A DNA stretch of 64,000 bases, from NCBI RefSeq assembly GCF_017084525.1, contig NZ_CP070950.1:2666001-2730000 (forward strand), in the 5' to 3' direction. The position numbers were made by a program, and so were the translations under genes. This document shows, in pieces, positions 52,274 through 63,200 of this stretch. Source of the stretch: Conexibacter sp. SYSU D00693. GTDB lineage: Bacteria > Actinomycetota > Thermoleophilia > Solirubrobacterales > Solirubrobacteraceae. How positions within the stretch are numbered: the stretch's first letter is position 1; each line of letters begins with the position of its first letter. Below the pieces are notes generated by a model, which saw only the letters and a list, made by a program, of their open reading frames with translations, was not told the DNA's origin and did no database searches.

Positions 52274-53032
52274 GTGCCCCGGGTGCTCGCGTGCCTGCTC
52301 GTCGTCGTCGCGTCGGTCGTCGCGGGCTGCGGCGCGGGCGGGACCGACGCGCTGCGCGCGTGGGAGGTCGAGCCGCCCTACCTGCCCCCGCGCGACCCGT
52401 CGTCGATCGTGGCCGAGGACGCCGCGCGGCGCGACGCCGCGCAGGCCGAGCGCCAGGCCGACGCGGCGCGCGTCGGCGCCGGCGACCGCCAGGACCGCGC
52501 GCAGGACGACGCGGTCGCCGAGGACCGCGTCGCGGAGGGCGCGCCGACCGACGCCGAGGTCCAGGCCGCGCTGCGCCAGGCCTACGGCGGCGAGGGCGCG
52601 ACGGACGTCGACCGCGCGAGCGTCGACGCCAGCGGCAGGGCGATCGTGCCGCCGACCGCGCCGCGCCGGCTCGTCGCGCTGATGCGCGGGGCCAACGAGG
52701 TCGCCCGCAAGCCCTACGTCTACGGCGGCGGGCACGGGCGCAACCCCGACGAGATCTGGCAGGACTCGGCCTACGACTGCTCGGGCTCGATCTCCTACGC
52801 CCTGGCGACCGCCGGCTACATCGAGGGCCCGATGACCTCCGGCTCGCTGGCGGACTGGGGCAAGCCGGGGCCCGGCAAGTGGGTGACGATCTACGCCAAC
52901 GCCGAGCACGCCTTCATGGTCGTCGCCGGCCTGCGCTTCGACACCTCGGGCCGCGCCGACGCGGGCACGCGCTGGCAGGCGAGCACCCGCAGCGTGGCGG
53001 GCTTCACCGTGCGCCACCCGCCCGGGCTCTAG
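52274..53032 (+). CDS. lipoprotein with NlpC/P60-like peptidase domain
   Basis: The 252-residue protein has a lipoprotein signal with lipobox VVAGC near residue 18. A helical, charged region (AEDAARRDAAQAERQADAARVG) leads to a C-terminal domain with KPYVYGGGHG, YDCSGSISYALATAG (Cys169) and EHAFMVVAGLRFDTSG (His212), the Cys-His layout of NlpC/P60 peptidoglycan hydrolases. It probably cuts stem peptides of the cell wall from the outer face of the membrane. It converges on the coiled protein gene at a shared CTAG. Confidence 0.88.
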   Translation: MPRVLACLLVVVASVVAGCGAGGTDALRAWEVEPPYLPPRDPSSIVAEDAARRDAAQAERQADAARVGAGDRQDRAQDDAVAEDRVAEGAPTDAEVQAALRQAYGGEGATDVDRASVDASGRAIVPPTAPRRLVALMRGANEVARKPYVYGGGHGRNPDEIWQDSAYDCSGSISYALATAGYIEGPMTSGSLADWGKPGPGKWVTIYANAEHAFMVVAGLRFDTSGRADAGTRWQASTRSVAGFTVRHPPGL

Positions 53033-53352
53033 GCCGCGGGCGGCGGGCCGTCGTCCTCGGGCGCCTCGTCCTGCTCGGGGTCGACCTCGACCGGCGCCTG
53101 CGAGACGGCGCGCACCGGGGGCAGGCGCTTGCGCGCGGCGTCCAGGCGCGCGCGGACCGGCCCGGCGGTGCGCCCGACGACGGTCCGCTCGGCGGCGCCC
53201 ATCGCCGGCCAGCGCTCGCGCAGCGCGGTCAGCTCCGCGTCGGCGGCGTCGAGCGCGTCCTCGGCGCTCTGGCGCTCGCCGGCGTCGAGGGCCTCCTCGG
53301 CGGCGGTCACGTGCAGGCCGGCGTCGGCGACACGCTTGAGCAGGTCGTCCAT
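53029..53352 (-). CDS. hypothetical helical protein
   Basis: The 107-residue cytosolic protein from the ATG at 53352 is mostly helical (LLKRVADAGLHVTAAEEALDAGERQSAEDALDAADAELTALRERW), with an acidic, proline-rich tail (VDPEQDEAPEDDGPPPAA). TAGTCT at 53367-53362 lies nine nt before the start. I do not recognise a family. Confidence 0.65.
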   Translation of the reverse strand: MDDLLKRVADAGLHVTAAEEALDAGERQSAEDALDAADAELTALRERWPAMGAAERTVVGRTAGPVRARLDAARKRLPPVRAVSQAPVEVDPEQDEAPEDDGPPPAA

Positions 53353-53361
53353 CGGCGCCGG

Positions 53362-53367
53362 AGACTA
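53362..53367 (-). promoter_or_regulatory. -10 element of the helical-protein gene
   Basis: TAGTCT on the minus strand ends nine nt before the ATG at 53352. Confidence 0.4.
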
Positions 53368-53403
53368 GGCGTCGCCGCTGACGGGATGCGGACGACGGCG
53401 CTC

Positions 53404-53409
53404 TACCAT
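53404..53409 (+). promoter_or_regulatory. -10 element of the transglycosylase gene
   Basis: TACCAT ends eleven nt before the GTG at 53421. Confidence 0.35.
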
Positions 53410-53420
53410 CCCTCGTCGCC

Positions 53421-54365
53421 GTGCCGTCCTCCGTCCCTCCAGGGCTGTCCGCCCCTGCCCGCGACCGCGGGCCGCTGTGGCTGCTGCTCGGCGGCGGGTC
53501 GACGGCCGCGGTCCTCGTCGTGCTGGCGCTGCTCGCGACCGGTGGCGGCGCCACGGAGGATGCGCCCGCCCGTCCCGCGACCCCGCCGGTGGCGGCCGCC
53601 CCGGCCGCCGCCGCGCAGCCGCCCGCCCAGCCGTCGCCCGCACCCGTCCCCTCGCCCCAGGCCTCGCCGGTGGCCGCCGTGCGCGCCGCGCCCGCCCCGA
53701 CCGCCGTGCGGGTGTCGCTCGACGAGCGCCGCTTCGCCGCCAACGACCGCGAGCACGTGCGCGCCGGCTGGGTCGCCGCCTTCTACCCGATCTACGAGCG
53801 CGCCTCGAAGGCCTACGGGGTCAACTGGCTGCTGCTCGCCTCGATCCACAAGCAGGAGACCGCGTTCTCCACGCACCCGACGACGTACCGCGGGCTGAAC
53901 TTCGCGCGCTGCTGCGCGGGGCCGATGCAGTTCAACGTCACCAACGGCCCGGTCAGCACCTGGGAGCGCTACCGCCACGCCCACCGCGCGGCGGCACGGC
54001 CCGCCTCCTACAACCACCGGACCGCCGAGCACCCGTCGCCGTACGACGACTTCGACGCGATCATGGCCGCCGCCGCGCTCTTGCGCGACTCGGGCGCCGG
54101 GGCGCAGCTCGACGCGAGCGCGTGGCGCGCCGCCTACGACTACTACGGCCACGACCTCACCGGCGTGGACTACGCGTCGCAGGTGCTCGCGCGCGCGATC
54201 TCGTGGGGCCGCTCGCGCTTCTGCGTGAACTGCGAGCTCGACGGCGGCGTGCTGGCCGCGGTCGACGGCTCGTGGGGCGCGCCGGTGCGCGCCGAGGTCC
54301 AGGCCGCCGAGGAGGCCGCCGCGAAGCAGCGCGCCAAGCGGGCGCGGACGGCGAGCGTCCGGTGA
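53421..54365 (+). CDS. membrane-anchored lytic-transglycosylase-like protein
   Basis: The 314-residue protein has one N-terminal membrane helix (LWLLLGGGSTAAVLVVLALLA), a long Ala/Pro linker to about residue 95 and a lysozyme-fold domain. YGVNWLLLASIHKQETAFSTH carries the likely catalytic Glu146, and GPMQFNVTNG matches the GxMQ motif of transglycosylase SLT domains. The extra CC and CVNC could form disulfides. It would cleave glycan strands in the wall. It overlaps the DUF3159 gene by GTGA. Confidence 0.85.
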   Translation: MPSSVPPGLSAPARDRGPLWLLLGGGSTAAVLVVLALLATGGGATEDAPARPATPPVAAAPAAAAQPPAQPSPAPVPSPQASPVAAVRAAPAPTAVRVSLDERRFAANDREHVRAGWVAAFYPIYERASKAYGVNWLLLASIHKQETAFSTHPTTYRGLNFARCCAGPMQFNVTNGPVSTWERYRHAHRAAARPASYNHRTAEHPSPYDDFDAIMAAAALLRDSGAGAQLDASAWRAAYDYYGHDLTGVDYASQVLARAISWGRSRFCVNCELDGGVLAAVDGSWGAPVRAEVQAAEEAAAKQRAKRARTASVR

Positions 54366-55006
54366 GCGACGCGGCGTCCCAGCCGGCCGAGCCCGACACC
54401 GGCCCGCGCCCCGAGGGCGCCGTCGCGCTCGCCGAGGCGCTCGGCGGCCGCCTGGGCATCCTCGAGTCCTCGCTGCCGGCGGGCGCGTTCGCCATCGCCT
54501 ACGCGATCTCGGGCTCGGACCTCGAGCTCTCGGCGCTCATCGCCGTGGCGGTGGGGGCCTGCCTGACGATCGCCCGGCTCCTGCGGCGCGAGACCCTGCA
54601 GTTCGCCCTGGCCGGCGTCGTCGGCGTCGCCATCGCCGCCTTCATCGCCAACAAGACCGGCCGGGCCGAGGACTTCTACCTGCCGGGGCTGTTCATCAAC
54701 CTGGCCTACGCCGCGGCCTACGCGATCTCGATCCTCGTCGGCTACCCGCTGCTCGGCGTCCTCGTGGGCGCGGTCACCGGCGAGGGCATGGCCTGGCGCG
54801 AGGACCCGGTGAAGGTCAGGGCCTACTCGCGCGCGAGCTGGATCTGGGTCGGCCTGTTCCTCGCCCGGATCGCCGTCCAGGCGCCGCTGTACCTCGCGGG
54901 CGCGGTCGTCGTGCTCGGCGCCGCGCGCGTCGCGATGGGCCTGCCGCTGTTCGCCGTCGGGATCTGGCTGTCCTACCTCGTCCTGCGCAAGGCGCGCGTG
55001 CTCTAG
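54362..55006 (+). CDS. DUF3159 membrane protein
   Basis: The 214-residue protein from the GTG at 54362 has five or six helices (LPAGAFAIAYAISG, LIAVAVGACLTIARLL, FALAGVVGVAIAAFIANKTG, LAYAAAYAISILVGYPLLGVLVGAVTGEG) and the phrases RAEDFYLPGLFINLAYAA and RAYSRASWIWVGLFLAR, typical of actinobacterial DUF3159. The role is unknown. It is co-transcribed with the transglycosylase gene. Confidence 0.88.
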   Translation: MSDAASQPAEPDTGPRPEGAVALAEALGGRLGILESSLPAGAFAIAYAISGSDLELSALIAVAVGACLTIARLLRRETLQFALAGVVGVAIAAFIANKTGRAEDFYLPGLFINLAYAAAYAISILVGYPLLGVLVGAVTGEGMAWREDPVKVRAYSRASWIWVGLFLARIAVQAPLYLAGAVVVLGAARVAMGLPLFAVGIWLSYLVLRKARVL

Positions 55007-55032
55007 CCCGTCGAGGGGGAGGACCCGGAGGC

Positions 55033-56403
55033 GTGGACCCCTTCGACGAGGCGCTGGCGCCCGGCGGCGCGCCCCACCCGCACACCGCCGGCCCCCTCGC
55101 CGCCGTGCGGGCGCGCGGCCTCGCCGCCGCCGCGGACGCCGTGCGCGAGGCGGCGGCAGCGCAGGGCATGGCCTTCCGCGTGGATGGCCGCGACGTCGCG
55201 TTCCACGTCGATCCCGTGCCGCGCGTGCTCGCGGCCGGCGAGTGGGCGGCGCTCGAGGCGGGGCTGGCCCAGCGCGTGCGCGCCCTCGAGGCCTTCGTCG
55301 CCGACGCCTACGGCGCGCGCCGCTGCGTCGCCGAGGGCGTCGTGCCCGCGCGCGTCATCGAGACCGCCGAGTTCTTCGAGCGGGCGGTCGGCGAGCTGCC
55401 CGACCACGGCACGCCGCGCATCGGCGTGGCCGGGCTCGACGTCGTGCGCACCGCCGACGGGACGCTCGAGGTCCTGGAGGACAACACGCGCGTGCCCAGC
55501 GGCCTGGCCTTCGCCCTGGGCATCCGCGCCGCGGTGCGCGGCGCGCTGGACGTCGCGCCCGAGGACGAGCCGCGCGGCCTCGACGACGCCGCGACGCTCC
55601 TGCGCGACGTCCTCGTCGCGGCGGCCCCGCCCGGCGCGCCCGACCCGCCGCGCATCGCGCTGCTCAGCGCCGGTCCGGAGGACTCCGCGTGGTGGGAGCA
55701 CCGGACGCTCGCGCGGCTCGTCGACGTGCCGATCGTCCTGCCCGACGAGCTGCGCGTCGAGGACGGCCGGCTGCTGCGCTTCGACGGCGCGCGGCGTGCG
55801 CCGCTGGACGTCGTGTACCGCCGCACCGACGAGAACCGGCTCGACTCGCCGATCGGGCAGGTGCTGGCCGGGCCGCTGCGCGCCGGCACGCTCGGCGTCG
55901 TCAACGCGCCCGGCACGGGCGTGGCCGACGACAAGCTCGTGCACGCCTACGTCGACGACCTCGTGCGCCTCTACCTGGGCGAGGAGCCGCTCGTGCGCGG
56001 CGTGCGGACCTTCGACCCCGGCGACCCCGAGGGCCGCGCCGAGCTCCTGGACCGCCTCGAGGAGCTCGTCGTCAAGCCGCGCGGCGGCCACGGCGGCAAG
56101 GGCGTGGTGCTCTGCCCGCTGGCCACGCCCGACGAGCTCGAGCAGGCGCGCCGCGAGCTCGGCGCCCGGCCCGACGCCTACGTCGTCCAGGAGCTCGTGC
56201 AGCTCTCGACGCACCCGACGGTGGTGGGTGACGCGCTCGCGCCCCGCCACGTCGACCTGCGGCCCTTCGTGTTCTCCGGGACGGGCGGTAGCGTCCGGGC
56301 CATGCCTGGCGGCCTGACGCGCGTCGCCCTCCGCGAGGGCGAGATGGTCGTGAACTCCTCCCGCGAGGGCGGGGCGAAGGACACGTGGGTCCGCGCTCGG
56401 TGA
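55033..56403 (+). CDS. circularly permuted ATP-grasp type 2 protein
   Basis: The 456-residue protein from the GTG at 55033 (GGAGG six nt upstream) has the permuted ATP-grasp order: FHVDPVPRVLAAGEWAALEAGLAQRVRALEAFVAD, LEVLEDNTRVPSGLAFAL, VYRRTDENRLDSPIGQ, LVVKPRGGHGGKGV and RALPGGLTRVAL-type ending with VVNSSREGGAKDTWV. Such enzymes are thought to form amide bonds with ATP and usually sit beside an alpha-E protein and a transglutaminase. Here the partner is a class-I amidotransferase-type hydrolase instead. Confidence 0.9.
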   Translation: MDPFDEALAPGGAPHPHTAGPLAAVRARGLAAAADAVREAAAAQGMAFRVDGRDVAFHVDPVPRVLAAGEWAALEAGLAQRVRALEAFVADAYGARRCVAEGVVPARVIETAEFFERAVGELPDHGTPRIGVAGLDVVRTADGTLEVLEDNTRVPSGLAFALGIRAAVRGALDVAPEDEPRGLDDAATLLRDVLVAAAPPGAPDPPRIALLSAGPEDSAWWEHRTLARLVDVPIVLPDELRVEDGRLLRFDGARRAPLDVVYRRTDENRLDSPIGQVLAGPLRAGTLGVVNAPGTGVADDKLVHAYVDDLVRLYLGEEPLVRGVRTFDPGDPEGRAELLDRLEELVVKPRGGHGGKGVVLCPLATPDELEQARRELGARPDAYVVQELVQLSTHPTVVGDALAPRHVDLRPFVFSGTGGSVRAMPGGLTRVALREGEMVVNSSREGGAKDTWVRAR

Positions 56404-57188
56404 CGCGACGGCCGATCATCGGCGTCACGACCTCCGAGGTCCGCCGCAAGGAGCACACCGACCCGCTTCCGCAGAGCGACCCGCCCCAGAACGAGATGGC
56501 GCTCGGCATGACCTACGCGCGCGCCGTCGAGCGCGCGGGCGGCCTGCCGGTGGTCCTGCCGCCGCTGCCCAACGACGCGGTCGAGCCGCTGCTGCTGGGG
56601 CTCGACGGCATCTGCCTGTCGGGCGGCCCGGACATCGACCCCATCGCCTACCACGCCGACCCGCACCCGGAGCTCGGCGAGACCGAGCCGCAGCTCGACG
56701 TCTTCGAGCTCACCGTCGCCCGCACCGCCGACCGCCTCGGCCTCCCCGTGCTCGGGATCTGCCGCGGCGCCCAGGCGCTCAACGTCGCCCGCGGCGGGAC
56801 GCTGCACCAGCACCTGCCCGACGTCGTCTCCGACGAGCTCGAGCACCGCCAGTCCGCGCCGGGACGCGAGCCGACGCACATGGTCCGCGTGGAGGACGAC
56901 TCGCGGCTGGCCGAGATCATGGGCGCGGGCCGCGAGGCCGCCGTCAACTCCTTCCACCACCAGGGCGTCGACGTCCTGGGCGAGGGCCTGCGCGCCGTCG
57001 CGTGGGCGCCCGACGGCACCGTCGAGGGCATCGAGGACGACACCGTCGGCCACCTCTTCCTCGGCGTGCAGTGGCACGCCGAGACGCTCATCGAGCGCCC
57101 CGAGCACCTCGCCCTCTTCGAGGCGCTGGTCGCCGAGGCGGCGGCGCGGCGCGCGCGCTCGGCCGACGCCGAGCTCGACCCGGCCTAG
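56400..57188 (+). CDS. gamma-glutamyl-type amide hydrolase (PuuD/peptidase C26 family)
   Basis: The 262-residue protein starts at the GTG at 56400, which overlaps the ATP-grasp stop. It has the class-I amidotransferase triad: nucleophile Cys121 in LGICRGAQALNVARGG, and histidine in VQWHAE with a following glutamate. GLDGICLSGGPDIDPIAYH and VNSFHHQGV are typical of PuuD, which cleaves gamma-glutamyl-GABA. Coupled to an amide-forming ATP-grasp enzyme it may process the same gamma-glutamyl or peptide product. Confidence 0.9.
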   Translation: MTRRPIIGVTTSEVRRKEHTDPLPQSDPPQNEMALGMTYARAVERAGGLPVVLPPLPNDAVEPLLLGLDGICLSGGPDIDPIAYHADPHPELGETEPQLDVFELTVARTADRLGLPVLGICRGAQALNVARGGTLHQHLPDVVSDELEHRQSAPGREPTHMVRVEDDSRLAEIMGAGREAAVNSFHHQGVDVLGEGLRAVAWAPDGTVEGIEDDTVGHLFLGVQWHAETLIERPEHLALFEALVAEAAARRARSADAELDPA

Positions 57189-57197
57189 CAACGACGA

Positions 57198-57221
57198 CGG
57201 CCCCCGGTCTCCCCGGGGCCG
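57198..57221. terminator. bidirectional terminator between puuD-like gene and giant gene
   Basis: CGGCCCC (57198-57204) pairs with GGGGCCG (57215-57221); GG and CC extend the stem past one bulged C around the loop TCTCC. It lies in the 61 bp between the two convergent stops and can fold in both transcripts. No T-tract follows. Confidence 0.5.
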
Positions 57222-57249
57222 CCGCCCGCTGCTCGGTGTCGGTTGCGGG

Positions 57250-60200
57250 CTAGCCGCAGACCCGCACGATGTCGCCGAAGACCGGCACCGCGAAGGCGTT
57301 GATGTTGCCGATGGCGGTGTCGATGTCCAGCCGCTTGTCGCCGCCGCAGTTCAGCGAGCCCGACGACTTCGTGTCGATCGACTGGTTCGTCGCGCAGAGG
57401 AACGAGGTCCGCGGGCCCGGGGTCCAGGCGATGCGCCGCAGGGCGGTCGCCGGCGACGAGTCGGTGCCCATGACCAGGTTGCCGATGCTCGGCGGGTACT
57501 TCACCGAGTTCATCACGAACGGGTCGTTCTGCGAGTCGATGTACATGTACAGGCGCGGGACGTTGCCGGCGCTGATGCTGGCGATCGGCTTGTAGGCGAA
57601 CGTCGTGCCGTTCTGCGCGAAGTCCAGCGAGAGGTTGTGGAACCTCAGGTTGGTGATCGACACAGGCTGGCCGCCGGTCCCGAGGTCGATGTTCGCGTTC
57701 ATCGTGATCATCGAGCTGATCGCCGAGCTGTTGCCTGAGGTGTCGAAGTCGTCGAAGTACATCGACACCTGCGGCACGTACGGGCGGTTGAACACGCCGG
57801 CCGCCGTCGAGTTCTGCGACGGCTGACCGCACTGGCCCGAGTAGTTGGGCAGCGGGTTGATCGCGTGCGCGGCGTCCATGCGGACACACGCCTGGTCGGT
57901 GGCGAGGCACGCCTCCATCCGCCGCGGGACGTTCGCCAGCGAGAAGTTCGCGCCGGGGATCGACCCGAGGTTCTGGGCGTTGAGCGTGATCGAGCCCATC
58001 GACCGCGGGAGGGCGGCCGTGCCGTTCTCGAAGTTCAGCCGGTTCGGCTGGCCCGAGCCCGACGGCGGGATCGTCACGCCGACCTTCGTGAGGAAGGACG
58101 GCTTGTTGAGCTGGCCGGTGACCGTGGCGTTCGGGCCGCTGTCGTTCGGCAGGGACGCGTTCAGGTCGATCGGCTTCGTGCCGCCGTTGAGCGTGTCCTC
58201 CTGGCCGATCTCGAGCGAGATCGGGTCGAGCTTCATCGCCAGCGCCTTCACGTTGGTCAGCTTCACGCCGACATTCAGCGACGCGCCGTCGATGTACTGG
58301 AACCGGTCGTTGCCGCCCGAGGCCGGCAGCGTGCCGTCACCGGCGGCGAGCCGCAGCTCGTTGATCCGCGGGCCGCCCGTCGTCTCCTGCGAGCCGGTGA
58401 TGCCCAGCTGCGCCAGCGGGAACGTCGGGTAGGTCTCCGTGTCGGGCAGCGCGACCGTGAACGCGGCCGGGACGCCCTTGATGTCCGCCTGCAACTTGCT
58501 CGCGCCCTCGAGGAGCTCGATGCCGTCGGCGTTGATCGCGATCTGGTTGATCGCCGAGGAGGCCTGCCAGGTCAGGCGGCTGCCGCCGCCCTGGGCCGGC
58601 GTGCCGTCCTCGAGACCGAGGTGCAGCACGGACGGGAGGGCGTCGATCGTCGCGTCGAGGTCCGTGTTGGTCCCCGTCGGGTTGCCGTCGTCGTCCTTGT
58701 TGGCGGTCGTCGCGTCGATCACGAGCTTGCGCCCGCCGGTCAGCTGCGCGTCGAGCGAGATCGGCTCGAGGTTCAGCCCCAGCGACTTGACGCCCGAGAG
58801 GCGCGCCCTGATGTCGGTGTCGTTCGCCGTGTTGACGAAGCCCAGCGTGTCGTCGCCCGTGGCGACGTTCGTGGCCGAGTCGTACGTGTCGGCGGGGAGC
58901 GTCGCCGAGCCGCTGGCGGCGGCGAGGCGCAGCTGGCCGATCGGCGTGAGGGTGCCGTTGCCGTCCTTGGCCTCGATGACCGCGAGCTGGCCGGTGTCCG
59001 GCAGCGTGATCGACAGGTCCTGCGGGAGCTTCTCGATCTGCGCCTTGACGTTCGAGGCACCCTCGAGCAGCTCGAGCCCGTTGGTCTCGAGCGACACGAG
59101 GTCGATCGGGGCGCTGCCGACGACCTTCAGCTTGGAGCCGTTGGGCTCCCCGTTGGTCTCGTGGTCCTCCAGGCCGATCTGGACGTCGGCCGGGAGCTTG
59201 TCGATCGTCGCCTTCAGCGACAGGTCGGGACCGCGCTCGCCCGTCTGCTCGTCGAGCGAGCCGCGGAGCTTGGCGTCGACGTCGAAGACGCGGTTGCCCT
59301 CGGTCTTGGCGACCAGGGACACCGGCTCGAGGTTCACCGCGAGCTCGCGCAGCTTGTAGACGCGCAGCGCCATGGCCAGCTCCTCGGACTCCTCCGGCTC
59401 ACCGGCCTCGAGCTGCGAGTTGACGATCGCGCCCATCTGGCCGGCCGGGATGACCGGGTACTCGCGGTTGGCGGAGTGCGCCTTGACGTCGATCTGGTCG
59501 ATCGGCTGGTCGGCGACCAGGTTGATCGAGCTCAGGTCGGCCTCCTCACCCTCCTCCGGGACCGTGTTGCCCAGGCCGAGGGTGAAGTGGTCCGGCACGC
59601 CGTGCAGGTCGACCTGGAACGCGGTGGCGCCCAGGAAGAGCGGCTCGTCGGCCGAGACGTCGGCGAAGATCTGGCCGATCCCGGACGAGCCGGTGTACTC
59701 GACCTGCCCGGCCTCGAGGTCGAACTTCAGGTCCAGCGTCTCCGGCAGGTCGAGGATCTGCGCGTCGGCGTTGAACCCGTCGCTCTTGACGTCGGCGAAG
59801 AACGGCCCGCCGGCGGTCTTGGTCTTGAGGTTGATGGCCTCCGAGAAGTCCGCCTCGAGGTACTCGAGGTCGCGGATGCGGATGCCGAGGCGGAACGGGT
59901 CGCCCGTCTTGGTGTGCAGGAGCGCACCCTGGGCGCCGGCCGCCGGGTAGGCGAACTGGCCGGGCGTGTCGGACGCCGCGAGCTCGATCAGGCCGACCGG
60001 GTCAGCGGGGCCGTCCGGGTCGGTCGGGTTGATCGCCTTCACGACGGCCTTGCCGGCGGTCTGGCCGAAGGAGATCTCCACGTCGGACGGGAGGTCCTCG
60101 ATGTGGCCCTGGATCGCCGAGCCCGACCCGAAGATCGGCTCCTCGGTGCTCGCCGAGAGGTCGAACGTGCCGATGCCCTGCGGGTCGCCGTTGCCGTCGC

Positions 60201-63200
60201 GGCCCTTGAACCGCAGGACGCCCGGCTCGTCGGCGTTCTCCTCGTTGAGCTCCAGGCCCAGCTCGGCGTCGGCCGGCAGGTCCTGGATGTCGGCGAACGC
60301 CTTCAGCGTGTCCGAGATGTCGATGTCGGCGCCGAAGCGGCTCGACGCGGCGCGCTTGATCTTCAGACCCAGCGCGGTGTCGAAGTCGACGGCCAGGTTG
60401 CGCAGGCCCTCGACCACGGCGGAGATGACGAACTCGTCGTCGTTGTCGTGGTAGACGACGCCCTGGGCCGGCGGCAGCTGCGAGTGCACGCCGTCGGTGG
60501 CCTGGAGCGTCAGCTTGTCGAGCTGCGTGCCGTCGGGCAGCGAGACCTCCGCGCCACCGGCCGAGGTGTCGAACCCGACGGTGATCTTCGCCGGGACGCC
60601 CTCGAGGGTGCCCTTGAGGAACTTCGCGCGCCCGAAGAGCGGCTCGTCGGAGGTCGCCTCGAAGTCGATCTTGTCGACCGCGGCGCCGTTGCCGTCGGCG
60701 TCCTTGCCCTCGTAGGTGAAGGCGCCGTTGGCGAGGTCGAAGCCGAGCGCCGTCTGGGCCGGCAGGTCCTCGATGCGCGCCTGCGCGTCGAGGCTGTCGG
60801 ACTCCAGGTCGACGCTGAACGGCGTCTGGCGGAGCTTGGCGTCGATGCCGATGTCCTCACCGCCGAGGCCGAAGCTCACGGCCTGGAGGTCGTACAGGCG
60901 GGCGGCGAGCACGAACGGCTGGCCCGTCTTGTCGTGGTAGACGGCGCCCTGCTCGTTGGCCGGGACGCTCGGGACCGGGTCGCCCTCCGGGATGTCGGTG
61001 GCGACGAGGTCGAGCTCCTCGATCGGCGAGCTGGCCGACACGTCCGCCGACGGGGCCTCCGGGTCGATCGTCAGGTCGACGTTCGCGGCGAGCTTCTTGA
61101 TCGTCGCATCGAGGCGCGTGGCGCGGCCGAAGAAGGCCTGGCCGCCGACGCCGCGGATCGCGAGCTTCAGCTCGTCCATGCCCTGGCCGTGGCCGTCGTA
61201 GTGGAAGGCCCCGCCGTCCGGGTCGAACGACGCGTTGAGGTGCGACGGCAGGTCGCGGAGCTCGAGCTTGGCGTTGAGCTCCGGCGTGTCGGCCGTGACG
61301 GTGAACGGGCCGCCCGCGGTCTGGGTCTCCAGGCCGATCGAGTCGCCGAGGTTCGCGACGACCTTCTGCAGGTCACGGACGCGCGCGGCGATCGTGTAGG
61401 TGGAGGGCGTGTCGCGGTAGGTCGCGCCCTGCTCGTCGTTGGCCGGCAGCTCGTCGTTGATGTCCGCGATGTCGTGGTCGGCCGCGACCAGCTCGACCGA
61501 GCCGATCGCCGGGTTGGCCTCGAGGGCCGCGCCGGAGCCGGTCTGGGCGAACGTCAGGTTCGTCTGGGACGGCAGGTCGCGGATGCGCGCGGCGACGTCG
61601 GTCGCGCGGCCGAAGAGCGGCTCGTCGGCGTCGGCCGCGATCGTCAGCAGGCCGATGTCGTCGGCCGGGCTGTCGTCGGCCTTGCGGCCGTCGATGGCGA
61701 TCGTGCCGGCGTCGAGGTCGAGCTCGGCCTTGAGCTTCGCCGGCAGGTCCTCGACCCGCGCGTTGGCGCGCAGGTCGTCGGTCTGGGCGCGCAGGCCGAA
61801 CGGGCCGCCCTGCGTGATCGTGTCGACCTTGATCGTGTCGTTGAAGCGGGCGGCGACCTTCTTGAAGTCGCGCACGCGGGCCCCGATGGCGAACTCGCCG
61901 CCGGTCAGGTCCACGTACTTGGCGCCCTGCTCGTCGCCGGCCGGCAGGTCGTCGGCCTGCAGCGGGTGGTTGGCCGCCACGAGCTCGACGAGGTCGACGG
62001 GCTCGCTGGCCTCGAGGTTCGCGCCGCTGCCGTCCTGCGCGAGGTCGAGCATGAGGTCCGACGAGATGCCGCGGACGTCGGCGTGGATGTCCGAGGCGCG
62101 GCCGAACAGCGACTGGCCGCTGTGGACGTCGGCCGTCAGGCGGCTGATGCCCTGCGGGTTGTCGTCGGCGTCGCGGCCCTTGACCGTGACCTTGCCGGCG
62201 TCCAGGTCGAGCGCCGCCTGGAACTTGGCGGGCAGGTCCTCGATGCGGGCGATGCCGTCGACGTCGTCGGTGGCGACGCGGACGCCGAACGGGCCGCCCT
62301 CGGTCTCCGTCGCCACCTGGACGACCTGGCCGAACGCGGCGTTGACGCTCTTGAGCTTGCGCACGCGGGCGCCGACGACGAAGTCCTCACCGGTCTTGTC
62401 GAGGAACTTCGCGCCCTGCTCGTCGTTGACGGGCAGGTCGGTCGCGAGGTCGAGCGGCCGGCTGGCGGCGGCGACCTCGATGAGGCCGACGGGCTCGTTG
62501 GCCGTCAGGGCGACGCCGTCGCCACCCTGGGCGAGGTCGACGACCAGGTTGGCCGGGATGTCCTTGACCAGCGCGTGGACGTGCTTGGCGCGGCCGAAGA
62601 GCGCGGACGACGCGTTGAACTCCGCGGCGACCGTCCCGATCGACTGGCCGTGGCCGTCGACGCTGAGGCGGAAGTCCTCGGTGTCGAGGGTCGCGTCGAG
62701 CTTCGCGGGCAGGTCCTCGATGCGGGCGAGGCCCTCGATGGCGTCCGTGTCGACGCGCACGCCGAACGGCCCGCCCTCGGTCTCGGTCGAGACCGAGATC
62801 GGGGCGCTGAAGTCCGCGGCCACCTTCTTGAACTGGCGGACGCGGGCGCCGACGACGAAGTCGCTGCCGCGGTCGATGTACTTGGCGCCCTGCTCGCCGT
62901 TGGCGGGCAGGTCGGTCGCGAAGTCGACCGGGCGGTTGGCGGCGCCGACCTCGATCGAGCCGACCGGCTCGTTGGCGGTCAGGGCGAGGCCCTCACCGTC
63001 CTGGGCCAGGTCGAGCGCGAGGTCGGACGGGATCTGCTTGATGTCGGCCCGGACGTGCGTGGCGCGACCGAAGAGGGCGTCGTCGCTGTCGGCGTCGAGC
63101 GTCAGGCGGTTGATGCCCTGCGGCGAGCCGTCGGCGGCCTTGCCGTCGATCGACACCTTGCCGGCGTCGAGGTCGACCGAGGCGGTGAACCTCGCCGGCA

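Noticed and set aside
53029-53352. Possible anti-sigma or chaperone role for the helical protein
   Set aside because: Only a helical, acidic composition is visible; no motif supports a function.
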